Shown: positions 26,228 through 36,192, numbered from the stretch's first letter. The stretch: 64,000 nt of DNA from Haladaptatus paucihalophilus DX253 (GCF_000376445.1 NZ_AQXI01000005.1:1-64000), one strand, 5' to 3'. The notes: generated by a model from the letters alone, not told the origin. Numbers and translations are program-made.

Positions 26228-26932
26228 ATGACACTGATAGAAGTCGATAATTTGACGAAGCGTTTCGGTCGTCTTACAGCAATTCATGATGTGAGCTTTC
26301 AGGTTGGGGACGGGGAACGTATTGGGTTGTTTGGACCAAATGGTGCGGGAAAGACAACTGTTCTCCGCATCCTTGCAACACTTTCTACCCCAACAAGTGG
26401 ACGGGTTTTCATTGACGGGCGAGAACTTACTAGAGATAGAGCAGCCGTTCGACAACAAATTGGGGTTCTCTCTCACGAGACAATGCTTTATGATGGGCTG
26501 ACAGCACGTGAGAATCTTCAATTACATGCCCGTATCCACCATATTGATATAGATCGCTGTGACCGTGTATTAGAATTAGTGGGGCTTAGATCAGATGGTG
26601 AACGTGACCCGAGCACCTTCTCTCATGGGATGCGAAAACGTCTTTCACTCGCTCGAGCCTTGTTGCACGAGCCAGCCGTGTTACTACTTGATGAACCATA
26701 TTCCGGCCTTGACCGGCGTTCCATGGTTGATTTCGACCAAATCCTGGACGCAGTTGGTGTAGGAACGGTCATAATGGTGACTCACGATTTCAAACGAGGG
26801 TTTGATTTCTGTGACCGTGCACTAATTCTCGATGCAGGTACTGTCTCCCGTGATGTTTCACTACGAAGCCTTACCTCACCGTCAGCGTTCATAAACCAAT
26901 ATCAGACTGCTATCGGACTAGAGGACAACTGA
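26228..26932 (+). CDS. ccmA: CcmA, ABC transporter ATPase for haem handling
   Basis: 234 aa from the ATG at 26228 (MTLIEVDNLTKRF); the earlier ATG only adds non-homologous residues. Walker A GPNGAGKTT (about 35), Q-loop, signature 'FSHGMRKRLSLARALL' and Walker B 'VLLLDEPYSGLD' are intact. With CcmB it releases holo-CcmE from the haem-loading complex at the expense of ATP. It lies between ccmE and ccmB, 2 bp from ccmB. Confidence 0.88.
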   Translation: MTLIEVDNLTKRFGRLTAIHDVSFQVGDGERIGLFGPNGAGKTTVLRILATLSTPTSGRVFIDGRELTRDRAAVRQQIGVLSHETMLYDGLTARENLQLHARIHHIDIDRCDRVLELVGLRSDGERDPSTFSHGMRKRLSLARALLHEPAVLLLDEPYSGLDRRSMVDFDQILDAVGVGTVIMVTHDFKRGFDFCDRALILDAGTVSRDVSLRSLTSPSAFINQYQTAIGLEDN

Positions 26933-26934
26933 CG

Positions 26935-27609
26935 ATGGGTATATATCTACGGGTTGCCATAGAAATATTTCGGAAAGATTTGCAAATAGAAGCCCGTTCG
27001 AAGCGTATCTTCAACACAGCCGCTATTTTCTCTTTACTCGTTATTGTCGTCTTTGCGTTCAGCTTCGCCCAAACGTTCGTTGATCTTACCGTTATTGGAA
27101 GCGGTGCACTTTGGGTCTCATTCGTCTTTGCCGGCACATTCAGCGTTATCCAAGGTGCCGCCAGTGAAGAGCAGGACGCTGCACTCGACGGACTGTTGCT
27201 CGCACCTGTTGATCGATCGGCTATATATGCTGGGAAAGTCGCGAGTTCGACAGTATTTATTGCAACCGTCGAACTTCTCACGTTAGGGTTCGTCGTAGTG
27301 TTTCTTGATTACGCCCCTCCCGTTGCGATGTTTCCTGCGTTCGTCGGGGTCATCATCGCTGCGTCCTTCGGTTTCTCCGCCGTTGGTGTCTCACTATCGT
27401 TGTTAACCGTGAAATCACAACTTCGGGAGCTACTACTTCCGATGCTATTGATTCCACTCGTTATCCCAGTGCTTCTGGCCGGAATCTCGCTCACACGAAG
27501 TCTTACGACCGGCAGCAGCTCCCACTCGTGGATAATTCTGTTGCTCGCGTATGATGGAATCTTGTTTCTCTCCGGCTTTATGACATTCGAATATATCGTT
27601 GAGGGCTAG
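26935..27609 (+). CDS. ccmB: CcmB, haem exporter permease
   Basis: 224 aa with six membrane spans and typical CcmB features: 'KDLQIEARSK' near the N-terminus, 'FAGTFSVIQGAASEEQDAALDGLLLAPVDRS' after span 2, and 'LLLPMLLIPLVIPVLLAG'. It partners with the ATPase encoded immediately upstream. It converges with the secreted Ig-like protein gene, 11 bp from its stop. Confidence 0.9.
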   Translation: MGIYLRVAIEIFRKDLQIEARSKRIFNTAAIFSLLVIVVFAFSFAQTFVDLTVIGSGALWVSFVFAGTFSVIQGAASEEQDAALDGLLLAPVDRSAIYAGKVASSTVFIATVELLTLGFVVVFLDYAPPVAMFPAFVGVIIAASFGFSAVGVSLSLLTVKSQLRELLLPMLLIPLVIPVLLAGISLTRSLTTGSSSHSWIILLLAYDGILFLSGFMTFEYIVEG

Positions 27610-27620
27610 GCAAATGGTAA

Positions 27621-28817
27621 TTAAAGCACCCGATACAGTAGTATCCCACCGATTACGATACTCAAGAAAGAGAGACCTAAGATGGTAACTGGAAAGTCAG
27701 AGCCATTACTGCCGCCGTCATCATCAACTGACTGGTTGTTTGCCATCTGACGTGCGTTCTTCGGGACGTTGATATGTATTTCGTTCCCGCTCTGGATCGG
27801 GGCTTGATTCGTTAACATAGAAATCGGGGCCGATCCAGGTCGAAGATTTGAAGAGTGTGATATCTGTGAAAGATTATAGCCCTGTAAAACGGCTGCGACG
27901 CGATCGGTGTCGTGACTGAGCGACTTTCGAATTTCTCGGCCCTTGAGATTGTAAGCGACGCCGATCTGAGCTGTATCGTTTGCCGCAATAGTCGCATTGA
28001 CATCAATACCATTATCATGACGTGTGAATGTCGTTTGACGATTGCGGAACATTGCGCCTGTCGGCGTCGCATTTTCCGGAAGCGCGATGTGAACCGGTCC
28101 GACGAAAGGTTGGTTACCGGTATTGTTGATCGAAAGCGTCTCGACAACGCTCAGCCCAGACCCGTTTTGTCGTGGTGATACCTGTATTACGTGACTGGCT
28201 GGATCTCCCCCGGAAACGGTCAAGTTGGTTTCCTTGCCTGTCGGTTCTCGTTTCACAAAGTGAACGTTTGTCGCATTCGCACCGGTCGTGATCGTCTTTT
28301 TGTACGGAACACCTGCAATTCGCATCCAGAGCGTGTAGGTTGTGTTTGATTCTACTGGTCCAAATTCAAACGTGCCGTTTTTAGATGCATTCACCTGCCC
28401 GACGGGCGGTCCGGTCGGACTTGCGACGAGCAATTGTGCGTTCGGAACAGCTGATTCGTTCTCAGTCACGACGCGTCCCGAAATGGTTGGTCCCAAGTCA
28501 AACGAAAGGCCGTCAGTGTTCTGCGTTAATACATAGTGGGCGAGGTCACCGTGGGAAAGTCGAACGTAGTACAGTGGAGCTTTCGTAACGTTGTCTGCGT
28601 TGAACGACCCGTCAGAGACTGTCGTATTTACCGAGTCACCTACGCGTCGGTAATTCTCATCTAACGGTGTTACCGTTATCGTGTCGCCATTCGCGGTTCC
28701 ATTTGTGACTGTTACGTTTCCTGAGACCGATACTGTCGTGTTGTCCGCTCCGTTCGCAAGCGGTATGGTCGAGACGCAAGCGAGTAGGATGACGAGCAAA
28801 ACTACTAATCTATTCAT
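27621..28817 (-). CDS. Secreted Ig-like/carboxypeptidase-regulatory-like protein with C-terminal anchor
   Basis: 398 aa from the ATG at 28817, where a clear signal peptide begins (MNRLVVLLVILLACVSTIPLANG). Two beta-sandwich units are likely: 'VSVSGNVTVTNGTANGDTITVTPLD' and 'ISGRVVTENESAVPNAQLLVASPTG' are carboxypeptidase regulatory-like repeats. A C-terminal membrane helix (about 377-397) anchors it with the bulk outside. It follows ccmF on the same strand after 22 bp, so it is probably part of that operon. It may stabilise cytochrome assembly at the cell surface. Confidence 0.75.
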   Translation of the reverse strand: MNRLVVLLVILLACVSTIPLANGADNTTVSVSGNVTVTNGTANGDTITVTPLDENYRRVGDSVNTTVSDGSFNADNVTKAPLYYVRLSHGDLAHYVLTQNTDGLSFDLGPTISGRVVTENESAVPNAQLLVASPTGPPVGQVNASKNGTFEFGPVESNTTYTLWMRIAGVPYKKTITTGANATNVHFVKREPTGKETNLTVSGGDPASHVIQVSPRQNGSGLSVVETLSINNTGNQPFVGPVHIALPENATPTGAMFRNRQTTFTRHDNGIDVNATIAANDTAQIGVAYNLKGREIRKSLSHDTDRVAAVLQGYNLSQISHSSNLRPGSAPISMLTNQAPIQSGNEIHINVPKNARQMANNQSVDDDGGSNGSDFPVTILGLSFLSIVIGGILLYRVL

Positions 28818-28839
28818 GGGTATTGTAATTGAATTATTG

Positions 28840-31227
28840 TCAATCGGACGTCGTTGGTTCGTTTTTCGATACGGTGGTACGTGATCGATGTGATTCTGCG
28901 GTGAGTCCGTGGATCGGATCAAAGAGGAGAACGAGAATCATTCCCACAAGTAAGAACAGAACGCCGATTCGAATTGGTGTCATCAGCGGGATGCGCTTGA
29001 TTGTGAGCGATGCTGTCCCGTCATTGAGTGCGGCGATAACGTAGGTATCCTGGGTGAGTCCGCGGTTAATGAGCACGTCGCGTACCTGCATCCCACCTTG
29101 TTTGATATACCGGCTCTGTCCAACGTTTCCAGCCGCAATTTGGTTGCCATCCCGATAGATTCGGAGGTCCATTGATTGTTTTTCAACGCGAGTCAGGTTG
29201 ATCGCTGGCGGTGGGTTCGATACTGGACCAACATTCCGTGCATCGGTGACCACGACGGCATCGGCTTGTGGAACGTAATTCCACATCACTGCTCCTCTCG
29301 CAACAATTTCACGACCACGTGAAAGGCTAGTTGATGACTGGTTTTCCCCGGTCAATCCAATCCAGACGCCCGAGTTGTCAAGTTGTGCGACAGTCGCTCG
29401 TGGCCCACGCTTGATTGCTGTGATGGTCCCATGAACGGCTTTGATTGTGCCGTTTAGCGAACTTCCTTTCGAGAGTACTTGCTGGCTCGATAGGGCAATT
29501 CGACGAGGGTCTGGGTTTCTTGGTTTCGTCGTCTCGGAGTAGTTAGCAGCTTGGACAGAGTATGACGATTCAGGTACGTGGTGAATAGCCTCATCATTAC
29601 GTGCGTCTTGGATAATGACGGACGACTGGGCGGTGAAGAGGTAGGTGAACGCCAATGAAACGACAAGTATCGCAACACCGAGATGGATGAGTGTGATACC
29701 AAACTCTTTGAGTTGTCCTCGGCGAGAAATATTGGGAATTCGTTCGAATGCTCGCTTGATGATGGCGATACAGACGTATGTGGCAGGGGGAACGACGGAG
29801 AGTACACTTGCATTCCCAACGATGCGATAAAAAGCAGTGTCAGTACTGGATACTGAAGCCAATTGCCATGCTGATGATGGCTTGATGAACGCTGCCCCTA
29901 TTGTGAGGGCAGTGAAGATCCCAAGTGCGATACGGCTTCGTTCGTGCCCTTCAACGTCGAAATCCATGTAGAATCCAAGCAATAATAGAATGAGGAGTAC
30001 GATCGGGTAGCTCCACAAATTATAGTATTTAGCGTTGACTTCTACTTCGATACCAGTTGTCAAGTCGCGCAAAAGTGGGAACGTGAGTCCCCAAATGGAA
30101 ATAAACGCAAGCGTTCCAAGTCCAAGGACAGCGAGGTGAAGTAGGTTTGATCGTGTGATCCACTTACTGTCTTGTGTAACACCTTCTCCATCTTGTCCAA
30201 ACCAGTAGATGAGTGGAAGGAGTACACCAAGAAATGCTGTAATCGCCATCAAGATGAGCAACGATAGTCCGATTCCCTCGTTTGCAAATGAATGGACACT
30301 ACGAAAAACGCCGCTTCGAACGATCGACGTAGTGTAAATCGCAAGGGCAAATACCGTTGAAGTCATCGCAGGTGCAAGTACTGTATAGTTGCGTCCGGGA
30401 CGATAGTTTGTAACTGCGTGTAACGTCGCCGTCAAAAATAGCCACGGGATGAAAATCGCTGTTTCGACGGGGTCCCAGGCCCAAATCCCACCCCATCCTA
30501 ACACGGTATACGACCAGAGCGCGCCAAGAGCGACTGCAGCAGTTAGAAACAACCACGAGATTCGAAGCCAGCGGAGCACGCTGCCGTACCACTTCTTGAA
30601 GAGTCCCTGTTGCCCACGGTGTAGCGAGATGAAATGGGCCGAGCCAATGGCGAATGGGACCGTTAACAGTGCATACGAAACGAACATGACTGGAGGATGA
30701 ATCGCCATATACGGGTCTACGAGCAGTGGGTTGAGACCACGACCGGTGGCTGGGACAAATCCAGGTACAGCTTGTGGAAATTCTTGAGTGATAGTGTTGA
30801 AAGGACTTTGGATGACCAGCATCACACTGAAGAATGACACGATACCCATTGTGATCCCCTGCACAAGCTTTCGGTTTTGGCCACTGACGCCCCGCATACG
30901 CGCTGCCCAGAAAGCGACAATCGAGGCGAGCGTAGCCCATAATAACACGGATCCTTCGTTACCTGCATACACACCCGTTATTCGGTACAGTAGGGGGAGA
31001 TAGTCTGTTGTGTTGTTCCAGACGTAAGCATTCGAATAATCCGTCGTGACGAACTGATACGTGAGATAAATCAGGGCAGTCGTCAAAAGCCCCGCTGTCA
31101 ACCCAACCAGTGTAGGGATGTACTTTGAGTATTTCTCTGCATCCTTAACATAATCTCGTCCCAGTAAGATTATAGTAGCCAAACTCACACTCAATGCAAG
31201 GTAGAGGAGAATATGACCCGGAGTCAC
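28840..31227 (-). CDS. ccmF: CcmF, cytochrome c haem lyase
   Basis: 795 aa, about 14 spans. The tryptophan-rich haem-handling loop 'GWGGIWAWDPVETAIFIPWL' (WWD domain) and the conserved 'YAGNEGSVLLWA' and 'PPVMFVSYALLTVPFAIGS' are diagnostic. A large extracytoplasmic domain near the C-terminus (about 540-760) is usual. CcmF ligates haem from CcmE to the CxxCH of apocytochrome. GTG start at 31227 overlaps the thioredoxin gene's stop (GTGA). Confidence 0.93.
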   Translation of the reverse strand: MTPGHILLYLALSVSLATIILLGRDYVKDAEKYSKYIPTLVGLTAGLLTTALIYLTYQFVTTDYSNAYVWNNTTDYLPLLYRITGVYAGNEGSVLLWATLASIVAFWAARMRGVSGQNRKLVQGITMGIVSFFSVMLVIQSPFNTITQEFPQAVPGFVPATGRGLNPLLVDPYMAIHPPVMFVSYALLTVPFAIGSAHFISLHRGQQGLFKKWYGSVLRWLRISWLFLTAAVALGALWSYTVLGWGGIWAWDPVETAIFIPWLFLTATLHAVTNYRPGRNYTVLAPAMTSTVFALAIYTTSIVRSGVFRSVHSFANEGIGLSLLILMAITAFLGVLLPLIYWFGQDGEGVTQDSKWITRSNLLHLAVLGLGTLAFISIWGLTFPLLRDLTTGIEVEVNAKYYNLWSYPIVLLILLLLGFYMDFDVEGHERSRIALGIFTALTIGAAFIKPSSAWQLASVSSTDTAFYRIVGNASVLSVVPPATYVCIAIIKRAFERIPNISRRGQLKEFGITLIHLGVAILVVSLAFTYLFTAQSSVIIQDARNDEAIHHVPESSYSVQAANYSETTKPRNPDPRRIALSSQQVLSKGSSLNGTIKAVHGTITAIKRGPRATVAQLDNSGVWIGLTGENQSSTSLSRGREIVARGAVMWNYVPQADAVVVTDARNVGPVSNPPPAINLTRVEKQSMDLRIYRDGNQIAAGNVGQSRYIKQGGMQVRDVLINRGLTQDTYVIAALNDGTASLTIKRIPLMTPIRIGVLFLLVGMILVLLFDPIHGLTAESHRSRTTVSKNEPTTSD

Positions 31228-31694
31228 TGGTTAGCCCTCCGTTGTGCTCGTTCGAGATAGTCAATGAACGCTTTTTTCTTCGCGTAACCATTTATTTTCG
31301 CGAGCTGCTGTCCCTGTTGTGTGATTGCGACGTGCTGTGGAGGATATGTAGCTCCGTACTGTTGCTTCAATCTTGACGCTTCGGGACTATTATTGTCGAG
31401 ATTCACTGCAACAAGGACGAAATCATCAAGGTGAGCTCGTACTGCTGGATCTGAATAGACGTTTTGATTATAATCTTCACAGTATGTACACCATGTCGTC
31501 CAAAAGTAGACTAGTATCGGTTTGTCTTGATTTACTGCAACAGCACGTGCGCTAGAGAAGTTTGTATGCCACTTCGTTTCCCCATGATATGAATACGACT
31601 GATCACTCAGAACGGGGGCTGCATTCATTGATTGATAGCCGATGCCTAAGAGAGCGGCTAAAAATACTATTGTGAGTATTTTCCGTGGGGACAT
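31224..31694 (-). CDS. Membrane-anchored thioredoxin, CcmG/ResA-like or DsbD-gamma-like
   Basis: 156 aa. An N-terminal signal anchor is followed by a thioredoxin fold with active site WCTYC (about residues 68-72) in 'LVYFWTTWCTYCEDYNQNV'. cis-Pro lies in 'YPPQHVAIT'. The role is to reduce apocytochrome cysteines before haem attachment, receiving electrons through CcdA. It is co-transcribed with ccmF, overlapping it by 4 bp. Confidence 0.87.
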   Translation of the reverse strand: MSPRKILTIVFLAALLGIGYQSMNAAPVLSDQSYSYHGETKWHTNFSSARAVAVNQDKPILVYFWTTWCTYCEDYNQNVYSDPAVRAHLDDFVLVAVNLDNNSPEASRLKQQYGATYPPQHVAITQQGQQLAKINGYAKKKAFIDYLERAQRRANQ

Positions 31695-31982
31695 TCAGCT
31701 ACTCATTGTTAGGAGTGATCCCGGTTAAATATTGTGTGTTCTTGTAGATACCATCCTCAATCTCATGTGGTGGACCATAGTCAGTTTCTCTAATGAGCCA
31801 TGTCTTATTGGATTCTATTTTGCGATCTCCTTGTGCAAATCCCATTGTATTTATTCACCATTACAAACGTTTAATACCCCGGGAGAGATACATGGAGAAC
31901 ACAATACTACAGTTATGGATGCAACGAACATGACGGGGGGACGATTCCCCCTACAAACAACAATCTGCTGGAAGAGGTGCTT

Positions 31983-33215
31983 ATGAATCGCCGGATCGCA
32001 ACAGCAACGGTTGCGTTCACGCTTATTTTGGCAGGTTGTACTGCCCCGATGTTGTTCCGAGAAGACACTAGCCAAAAAGGTGAGCTCAAACTACCCGGTC
32101 AATGGAGTGGTTTCGACTGGATGGAAAAAGATCTACGAGAGGGACAAGCTGGTGACCATATGCGGTATCGGAATGAGACCGCCGGAAAAAATGTTGCATT
32201 TGTTCCAAAAAAGATGAATAATTCAACATTACCCGAAAATGAACACCGCCGTGAACTTGTCAAATATGGACGGCAACTGTTTGCCAATACATCTGGTATG
32301 ATTCCGAATAAGACGGGATCAAGTCGGATGTCGTGTGCCAACTGTCACGGTGGCGGATCACTTCCCAGCGCAAATGGTATGGTCGGCCAGGAAATCACTA
32401 TGATTCCACTTGTTGGAACAGCCGCTGGATATCCGGAATGGACAGGACGGACAAGCAGAATGCGGGACATGCGTCAGCGTATTCAGGGATGTTTCCTCCG
32501 AAGCATGAACACGGATCCGAAGAACATCCCTGCGTATGATAGCCGTGAAATACAGGCGATGGAGTCATATCTTGTCTGGTTGGCAAAGGGTACACCAGTT
32601 CAAAAAGTTCCATACTGGCGGCACATTCGCAAACCAGAAGGTAGTGAAGAGATACCTGTTCCGAATATCAACCCTGTGCGTGGCGCAAAATTGTATCTTG
32701 AAAACTGTGCTTCGTGTCATGGGAAAGATGGGCAAGGTTCAAAAGGACAATACCCACCGCTCTGGGGTCCAGATTCGTATAACGACGGTGCCGGTATGGG
32801 TCGAGTCTACACTGCGGCCGGTTTCATTCGTGAAGCGATGCCGTACGGTTCACCCCACCAAGTAAGCGACTGGCGCGATGTCCAGGATATTGCTGGATTC
32901 GTCAACGGGCATGATCGGCCGCATCTTGACCGACAGAACAAAGACTGGTCGGCAGATGGACCACCGGACGAAGCGGTCTATTATAAGCGTGTCCAAGACC
33001 GGTTCGGTTATAATATGAATCCAATGCGCAAGAAGCTCCTCATGGCAGGAATTCCTGTCGGCACAGAGCCGCTTAACAAAGGCGATATCCCAGACAACGT
33101 TAGACGATATCGAAACCCACTGAATGAAACGTCAATAAATGGCACCGCGAATACGAGTAGTCGTGTCGCGATCGGTGCCACATTTAGTGGTTCAAATCAA
33201 CGACGAGCATCCTAA
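31983..33215 (+). CDS. tsdA: TsdA-like dihaem cytochrome c lipoprotein (thiosulfate dehydrogenase/tetrathionate reductase family)
   Basis: 410 aa from the ATG at 31983, giving signal plus lipobox LAGC at about 18-21. Two haem-binding motifs, CANCH (about 117) and CASCH (about 243). Between them is 'RIQGCFLRSMN...DSREIQAMESYLVWLAKG', a hallmark of TsdA. The Cys of 'RIQGCF' is about 48 residues after the first CxxCH, plausibly the Cys haem ligand seen in TsdA. The enzyme couples two thiosulfates to tetrathionate (or the reverse) outside the cell. It starts a probable operon with ccdA, ccmC and ccmD. A generic dihaem cytochrome is the alternative. Confidence 0.72.
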   Translation: MNRRIATATVAFTLILAGCTAPMLFREDTSQKGELKLPGQWSGFDWMEKDLREGQAGDHMRYRNETAGKNVAFVPKKMNNSTLPENEHRRELVKYGRQLFANTSGMIPNKTGSSRMSCANCHGGGSLPSANGMVGQEITMIPLVGTAAGYPEWTGRTSRMRDMRQRIQGCFLRSMNTDPKNIPAYDSREIQAMESYLVWLAKGTPVQKVPYWRHIRKPEGSEEIPVPNINPVRGAKLYLENCASCHGKDGQGSKGQYPPLWGPDSYNDGAGMGRVYTAAGFIREAMPYGSPHQVSDWRDVQDIAGFVNGHDRPHLDRQNKDWSADGPPDEAVYYKRVQDRFGYNMNPMRKKLLMAGIPVGTEPLNKGDIPDNVRRYRNPLNETSINGTANTSSRVAIGATFSGSNQRRAS

Positions 33216-33263
33216 CGCAAACATATCTCAATACAGACTCTATTGAGAATTTGAGGGGAAGAG

Positions 33264-33947
33264 ATGGTTGAAGCACCAAGTACAGTTGCGGTCTTTGTAG
33301 CTGGAGTACTCACTATCCTAACACCATGTTGTCTCCCAATGTTGCCACCAATGGTTGCTGGAAGTGTTGGTCACCGATTCCGTCCTCTGGCAATAGTGGT
33401 AGGTAGCATAGGTTCGTTTACAGCTCTTGGTGTTGCAACTGGAATTGTCGGTCAGATCTCACCGGATTCCCTTCGAGCGCCTCTGATGATTATTATGATT
33501 GCGTTCGGCGCTACTATGGCTGATGACGAGATCCACGAGTTATATTCGAAGTATACCTCGAAAATCGCTGGTCGCGCAACCGAGACAACGACAATCATTG
33601 ATGAAGAGTCCCATCCTATTGCTAGTGCTCTTGTGCTTGGTCTTCTCCTAGGAGTTGTATGGCTTCCATGCGTCGGCCCAATTCTTGGTGGTGTCTTGGC
33701 ATATGTCGGGACGACGGGCGATGTCACTCGAAGCAGTTCGCTCTTATTTGTGTATGGTCTCGGCTTTTCTCTCCCCCTGCTCGCAGTTTCTTATGGGGGT
33801 AAGCAAGGCGGACGTGCCCTAGTCAATATACTGTTGCAGGGACAACGACCAGAAAATCTTCGTAAAGCGTCGGGATATGTTCTCATCATAACTGGGATCG
33901 CGATGTTATTTGATATTGATAAGCTCATAATGTCGTTGATCATATGA
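33264..33947 (+). CDS. ccdA: CcdA, transmembrane thiol-electron transporter
   Basis: 227 aa with six spans. The two functional Cys regions are present: 'LTPCCLPMLPPM' in span 1 and 'VWLPCVGPILGGVL' in span 4. CcdA moves reducing equivalents from cytoplasmic thioredoxin to exported thiol proteins such as the CcmG-like thioredoxin upstream. It lies 48 bp after the TsdA-like gene. Confidence 0.9.
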   Translation: MVEAPSTVAVFVAGVLTILTPCCLPMLPPMVAGSVGHRFRPLAIVVGSIGSFTALGVATGIVGQISPDSLRAPLMIIMIAFGATMADDEIHELYSKYTSKIAGRATETTTIIDEESHPIASALVLGLLLGVVWLPCVGPILGGVLAYVGTTGDVTRSSSLLFVYGLGFSLPLLAVSYGGKQGGRALVNILLQGQRPENLRKASGYVLIITGIAMLFDIDKLIMSLII

Positions 33948-34009
33948 CTCTCATTTAGGGAACGAAATTGATTAGTTAACGGAGGAGAAAATGGGTATAG
34001 AATAGGGAT

Positions 34010-34735
34010 ATGCGTGCAATATCATCTGGGTTAAGTCGCTTAGTCCGGCTTCTTGACCGGGTCATGTGGAGCGGAGTTGTAAGATGGGGAACGCTCCTCA
34101 CTGGGATGGTCTCAATTATTCTCGTTTTTGGGCATGCCTCAAGTACAATGTATGGTATCGACCATGGTGCAAATCTAATTGCATATTGGCACATTGCACT
34201 AGCGTGGACTAGTTCTCTTGCACTTGCTACGACGTTTCTTGGGAGTCTTCTTTATCTGCGGTACAATGGGCGTTTTTGGAATCGTCTGGCACACAGTGCA
34301 GGAGAAATCGGATTTCTATTTGCAACATTAACACTGATTACGGGTAGCATCTGGGGGAAAGTTGTTTGGAACTCTTGGTGGGAGTGGAGCGATGTCCGAC
34401 TCGTCACGTTTCTCATTGTCTGGCTCGTTTATGCTGGGTACCTCGTTGTTTACTCCTCCACCGAGAATAGTGATGACGAGAAGTATGCATCCGTTTATGG
34501 GGTCATCGGGTTTGTAACCGTCCCCATTTCCTATACCGCAACGCGCCTTTGGACGCCGACGTTTCACGAGGCAACCCTTGGAAACGAAAACGTCAGTGCA
34601 AATATTGATCCTCTCACGCTTGTCGTGTCGATCATCGCTGTCACATTTTTGTATGCATACTTGATGGGGGTTCGAATCAAACTGCACGAACTAGAAGACA
34701 AGGTTCTTTGGGAAACAATACAAAACCAGAGATAA
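34010..34735 (+). CDS. ccmC: CcmC, haem delivery protein
   Basis: 241 aa, six spans, with the WWD segment 'GSIWGKVVWNSWWEWSDVRL' between spans 3 and 4 and conserved His in 'AYWHIALAW'. CcmC presents haem to CcmE. It has a C-terminal coiled tail 'VRIKLHELEDKVLWETI'. The small ccmD-like gene follows after 2 bp. Confidence 0.9.
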   Translation: MRAISSGLSRLVRLLDRVMWSGVVRWGTLLTGMVSIILVFGHASSTMYGIDHGANLIAYWHIALAWTSSLALATTFLGSLLYLRYNGRFWNRLAHSAGEIGFLFATLTLITGSIWGKVVWNSWWEWSDVRLVTFLIVWLVYAGYLVVYSSTENSDDEKYASVYGVIGFVTVPISYTATRLWTPTFHEATLGNENVSANIDPLTLVVSIIAVTFLYAYLMGVRIKLHELEDKVLWETIQNQR

Positions 34736-34737
34736 TC

Positions 34738-34854
34738 ATGGAGCCACTACTCATCGCCGGTTACAGTGCCATATTCCTTACAATATTTGGATACGTGTTT
34801 CGACTCCAGCGTCGGCTTCTCTCGCTCGAAAGTCAACTTACTGATCAACACTAA
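34738..34854 (+). CDS. ccmD: CcmD-like mini membrane protein, 38 aa
   Basis: Reads MEPLLIAGYSAIFLTIFGYV..., one membrane span followed by a basic/heptad tail (RLQRRLLSLESQL) and stop at 34852-34854. CcmD proteins are tiny single-span partners of CcmC with exactly this arrangement, usually right after ccmC, as here (2-bp gap). Sequence conservation is too low for certainty, but position and topology are persuasive. Confidence 0.75.
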   Translation: MEPLLIAGYSAIFLTIFGYVFRLQRRLLSLESQLTDQH

Positions 34855-35094
34855 GCTATATACAGCAAAAATCATTTTCCAATTTTCGCATATGATTAGA
34901 TGTGTTAGATAACAGGCTGCATTTTATGCAGTTTAGTGTGCTTGGCAAGATACTAATAAGTGACATCTCTACTCGTCTATCTTTTCGTTCAACCCCATCT
35001 AGCTGTGATTTACACTTAAATGCACTGCAGTGTTTGCTGCGTTTGAAACTGATTGCAAGGCTCATCTCATAACGGGATCAACCCATTCAACGCA

Positions 35095-36192
35095 ATGAGT
35101 CTAGAGACGATCACTCGTATCGGAACTGAACGAAGAACATTTCTTAAAACCGCAGGAGCTGCAGGACTAACTGCCGCCGGTTTCAGCAGTACTGGAAGCG
35201 CAGATCAACCCGATGACTCTTGTTTTGAGACACCCAAACAAGACGCGGATATGTACGTAACAGTTCTTGGATCCGGTGCATCGGCACTGAAGAATGGACG
35301 TTCATCGGTCGGCTATATCGTACACATTGATGGCGAGCCGAGACTATTGGTAGATGCTGGCGGTGGTACCGCATCAGCTATTAGTGAAACAAATATTGAT
35401 ATCACAAAATTAGACCTCACACTGTTCACACACCTTCACGTCGATCACTCAGTTGCGTTCCCTGCGATTCTCAAAGCATCCTATCAGCAAGGACGAGATA
35501 GTCGGCCATGGGAGATCTATGGCCCATCTGGTAAAGGTATCCGTCCTGGGACAAAGGAATGGATCTCCAAAATGTTTGATGGAAATGATGGTGCTTATAG
35601 CTATCTTCAGGAATTCGTGGGACAGTACCTTGGAACGGATGTACGTCTCGAGGCACACGACATCAACGCACCAACTGACAACTCTGGTAAGATTCAGAAG
35701 GTGTACTCGAAAGACGGTCTGACCGTTGATGCGGCTCCGACGAAGCATGGTGCAATGCCATCACTTGCATACCGTGTCTCATACCAGGGTACCTCGTTTA
35801 CCTTCACGGGAGATTACAGTTCCAAGCTTGGAAATGTCCCGAAACTGGCGAAGGGAACTGAAGTGATGATTCAGAATCGGTTACTCAAACCTGAATCGAA
35901 AATGGATGGTAGTGAACCAAAACGCGTGCTTCACTCAACATCAAGCGAAATTGGGATGAATGCACAAAAAGCAGGGGCAGGCATACTTGTTCTCTCACAT
36001 ATTAGTCGGGATACAGTCACCGATCTGAGTGAAGAACTAAGCATCATCACCGACAAATATGATGGTCCAATTGCTATTGCGAACGATCTCGTCGATGTAT
36101 ATCCTGACGGGCGTATTCTTAAAACGAAGATGAATGATGAAAGTGGAACTTCTGGGGCTAGCGGTGATGGTCTCATGTTTATTCCACAGTAA
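35095..36192 (+). CDS. Tat-exported metallo-beta-lactamase-fold hydrolase
   Basis: 365 aa from the ATG at 35095 (MSLETITRIG); a twin-arginine motif RRTFLKTAGAAG lies at about 14-25 without a lipobox. The MBL motif HLHVDHS (about 114) and later His/Asp residues ('TKHGAMPSLAYRV', 'FTGDYSS', 'LSHISRDT') give a full metal site of the RNase Z/arylsulfatase-like subgroup. Substrate unknown; extracytoplasmic location next to sulfur and thiol genes hints at a sulfur ester or persulfide, but this is inference. Confidence 0.8.
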   Translation: MSLETITRIGTERRTFLKTAGAAGLTAAGFSSTGSADQPDDSCFETPKQDADMYVTVLGSGASALKNGRSSVGYIVHIDGEPRLLVDAGGGTASAISETNIDITKLDLTLFTHLHVDHSVAFPAILKASYQQGRDSRPWEIYGPSGKGIRPGTKEWISKMFDGNDGAYSYLQEFVGQYLGTDVRLEAHDINAPTDNSGKIQKVYSKDGLTVDAAPTKHGAMPSLAYRVSYQGTSFTFTGDYSSKLGNVPKLAKGTEVMIQNRLLKPESKMDGSEPKRVLHSTSSEIGMNAQKAGAGILVLSHISRDTVTDLSEELSIITDKYDGPIAIANDLVDVYPDGRILKTKMNDESGTSGASGDGLMFIPQ

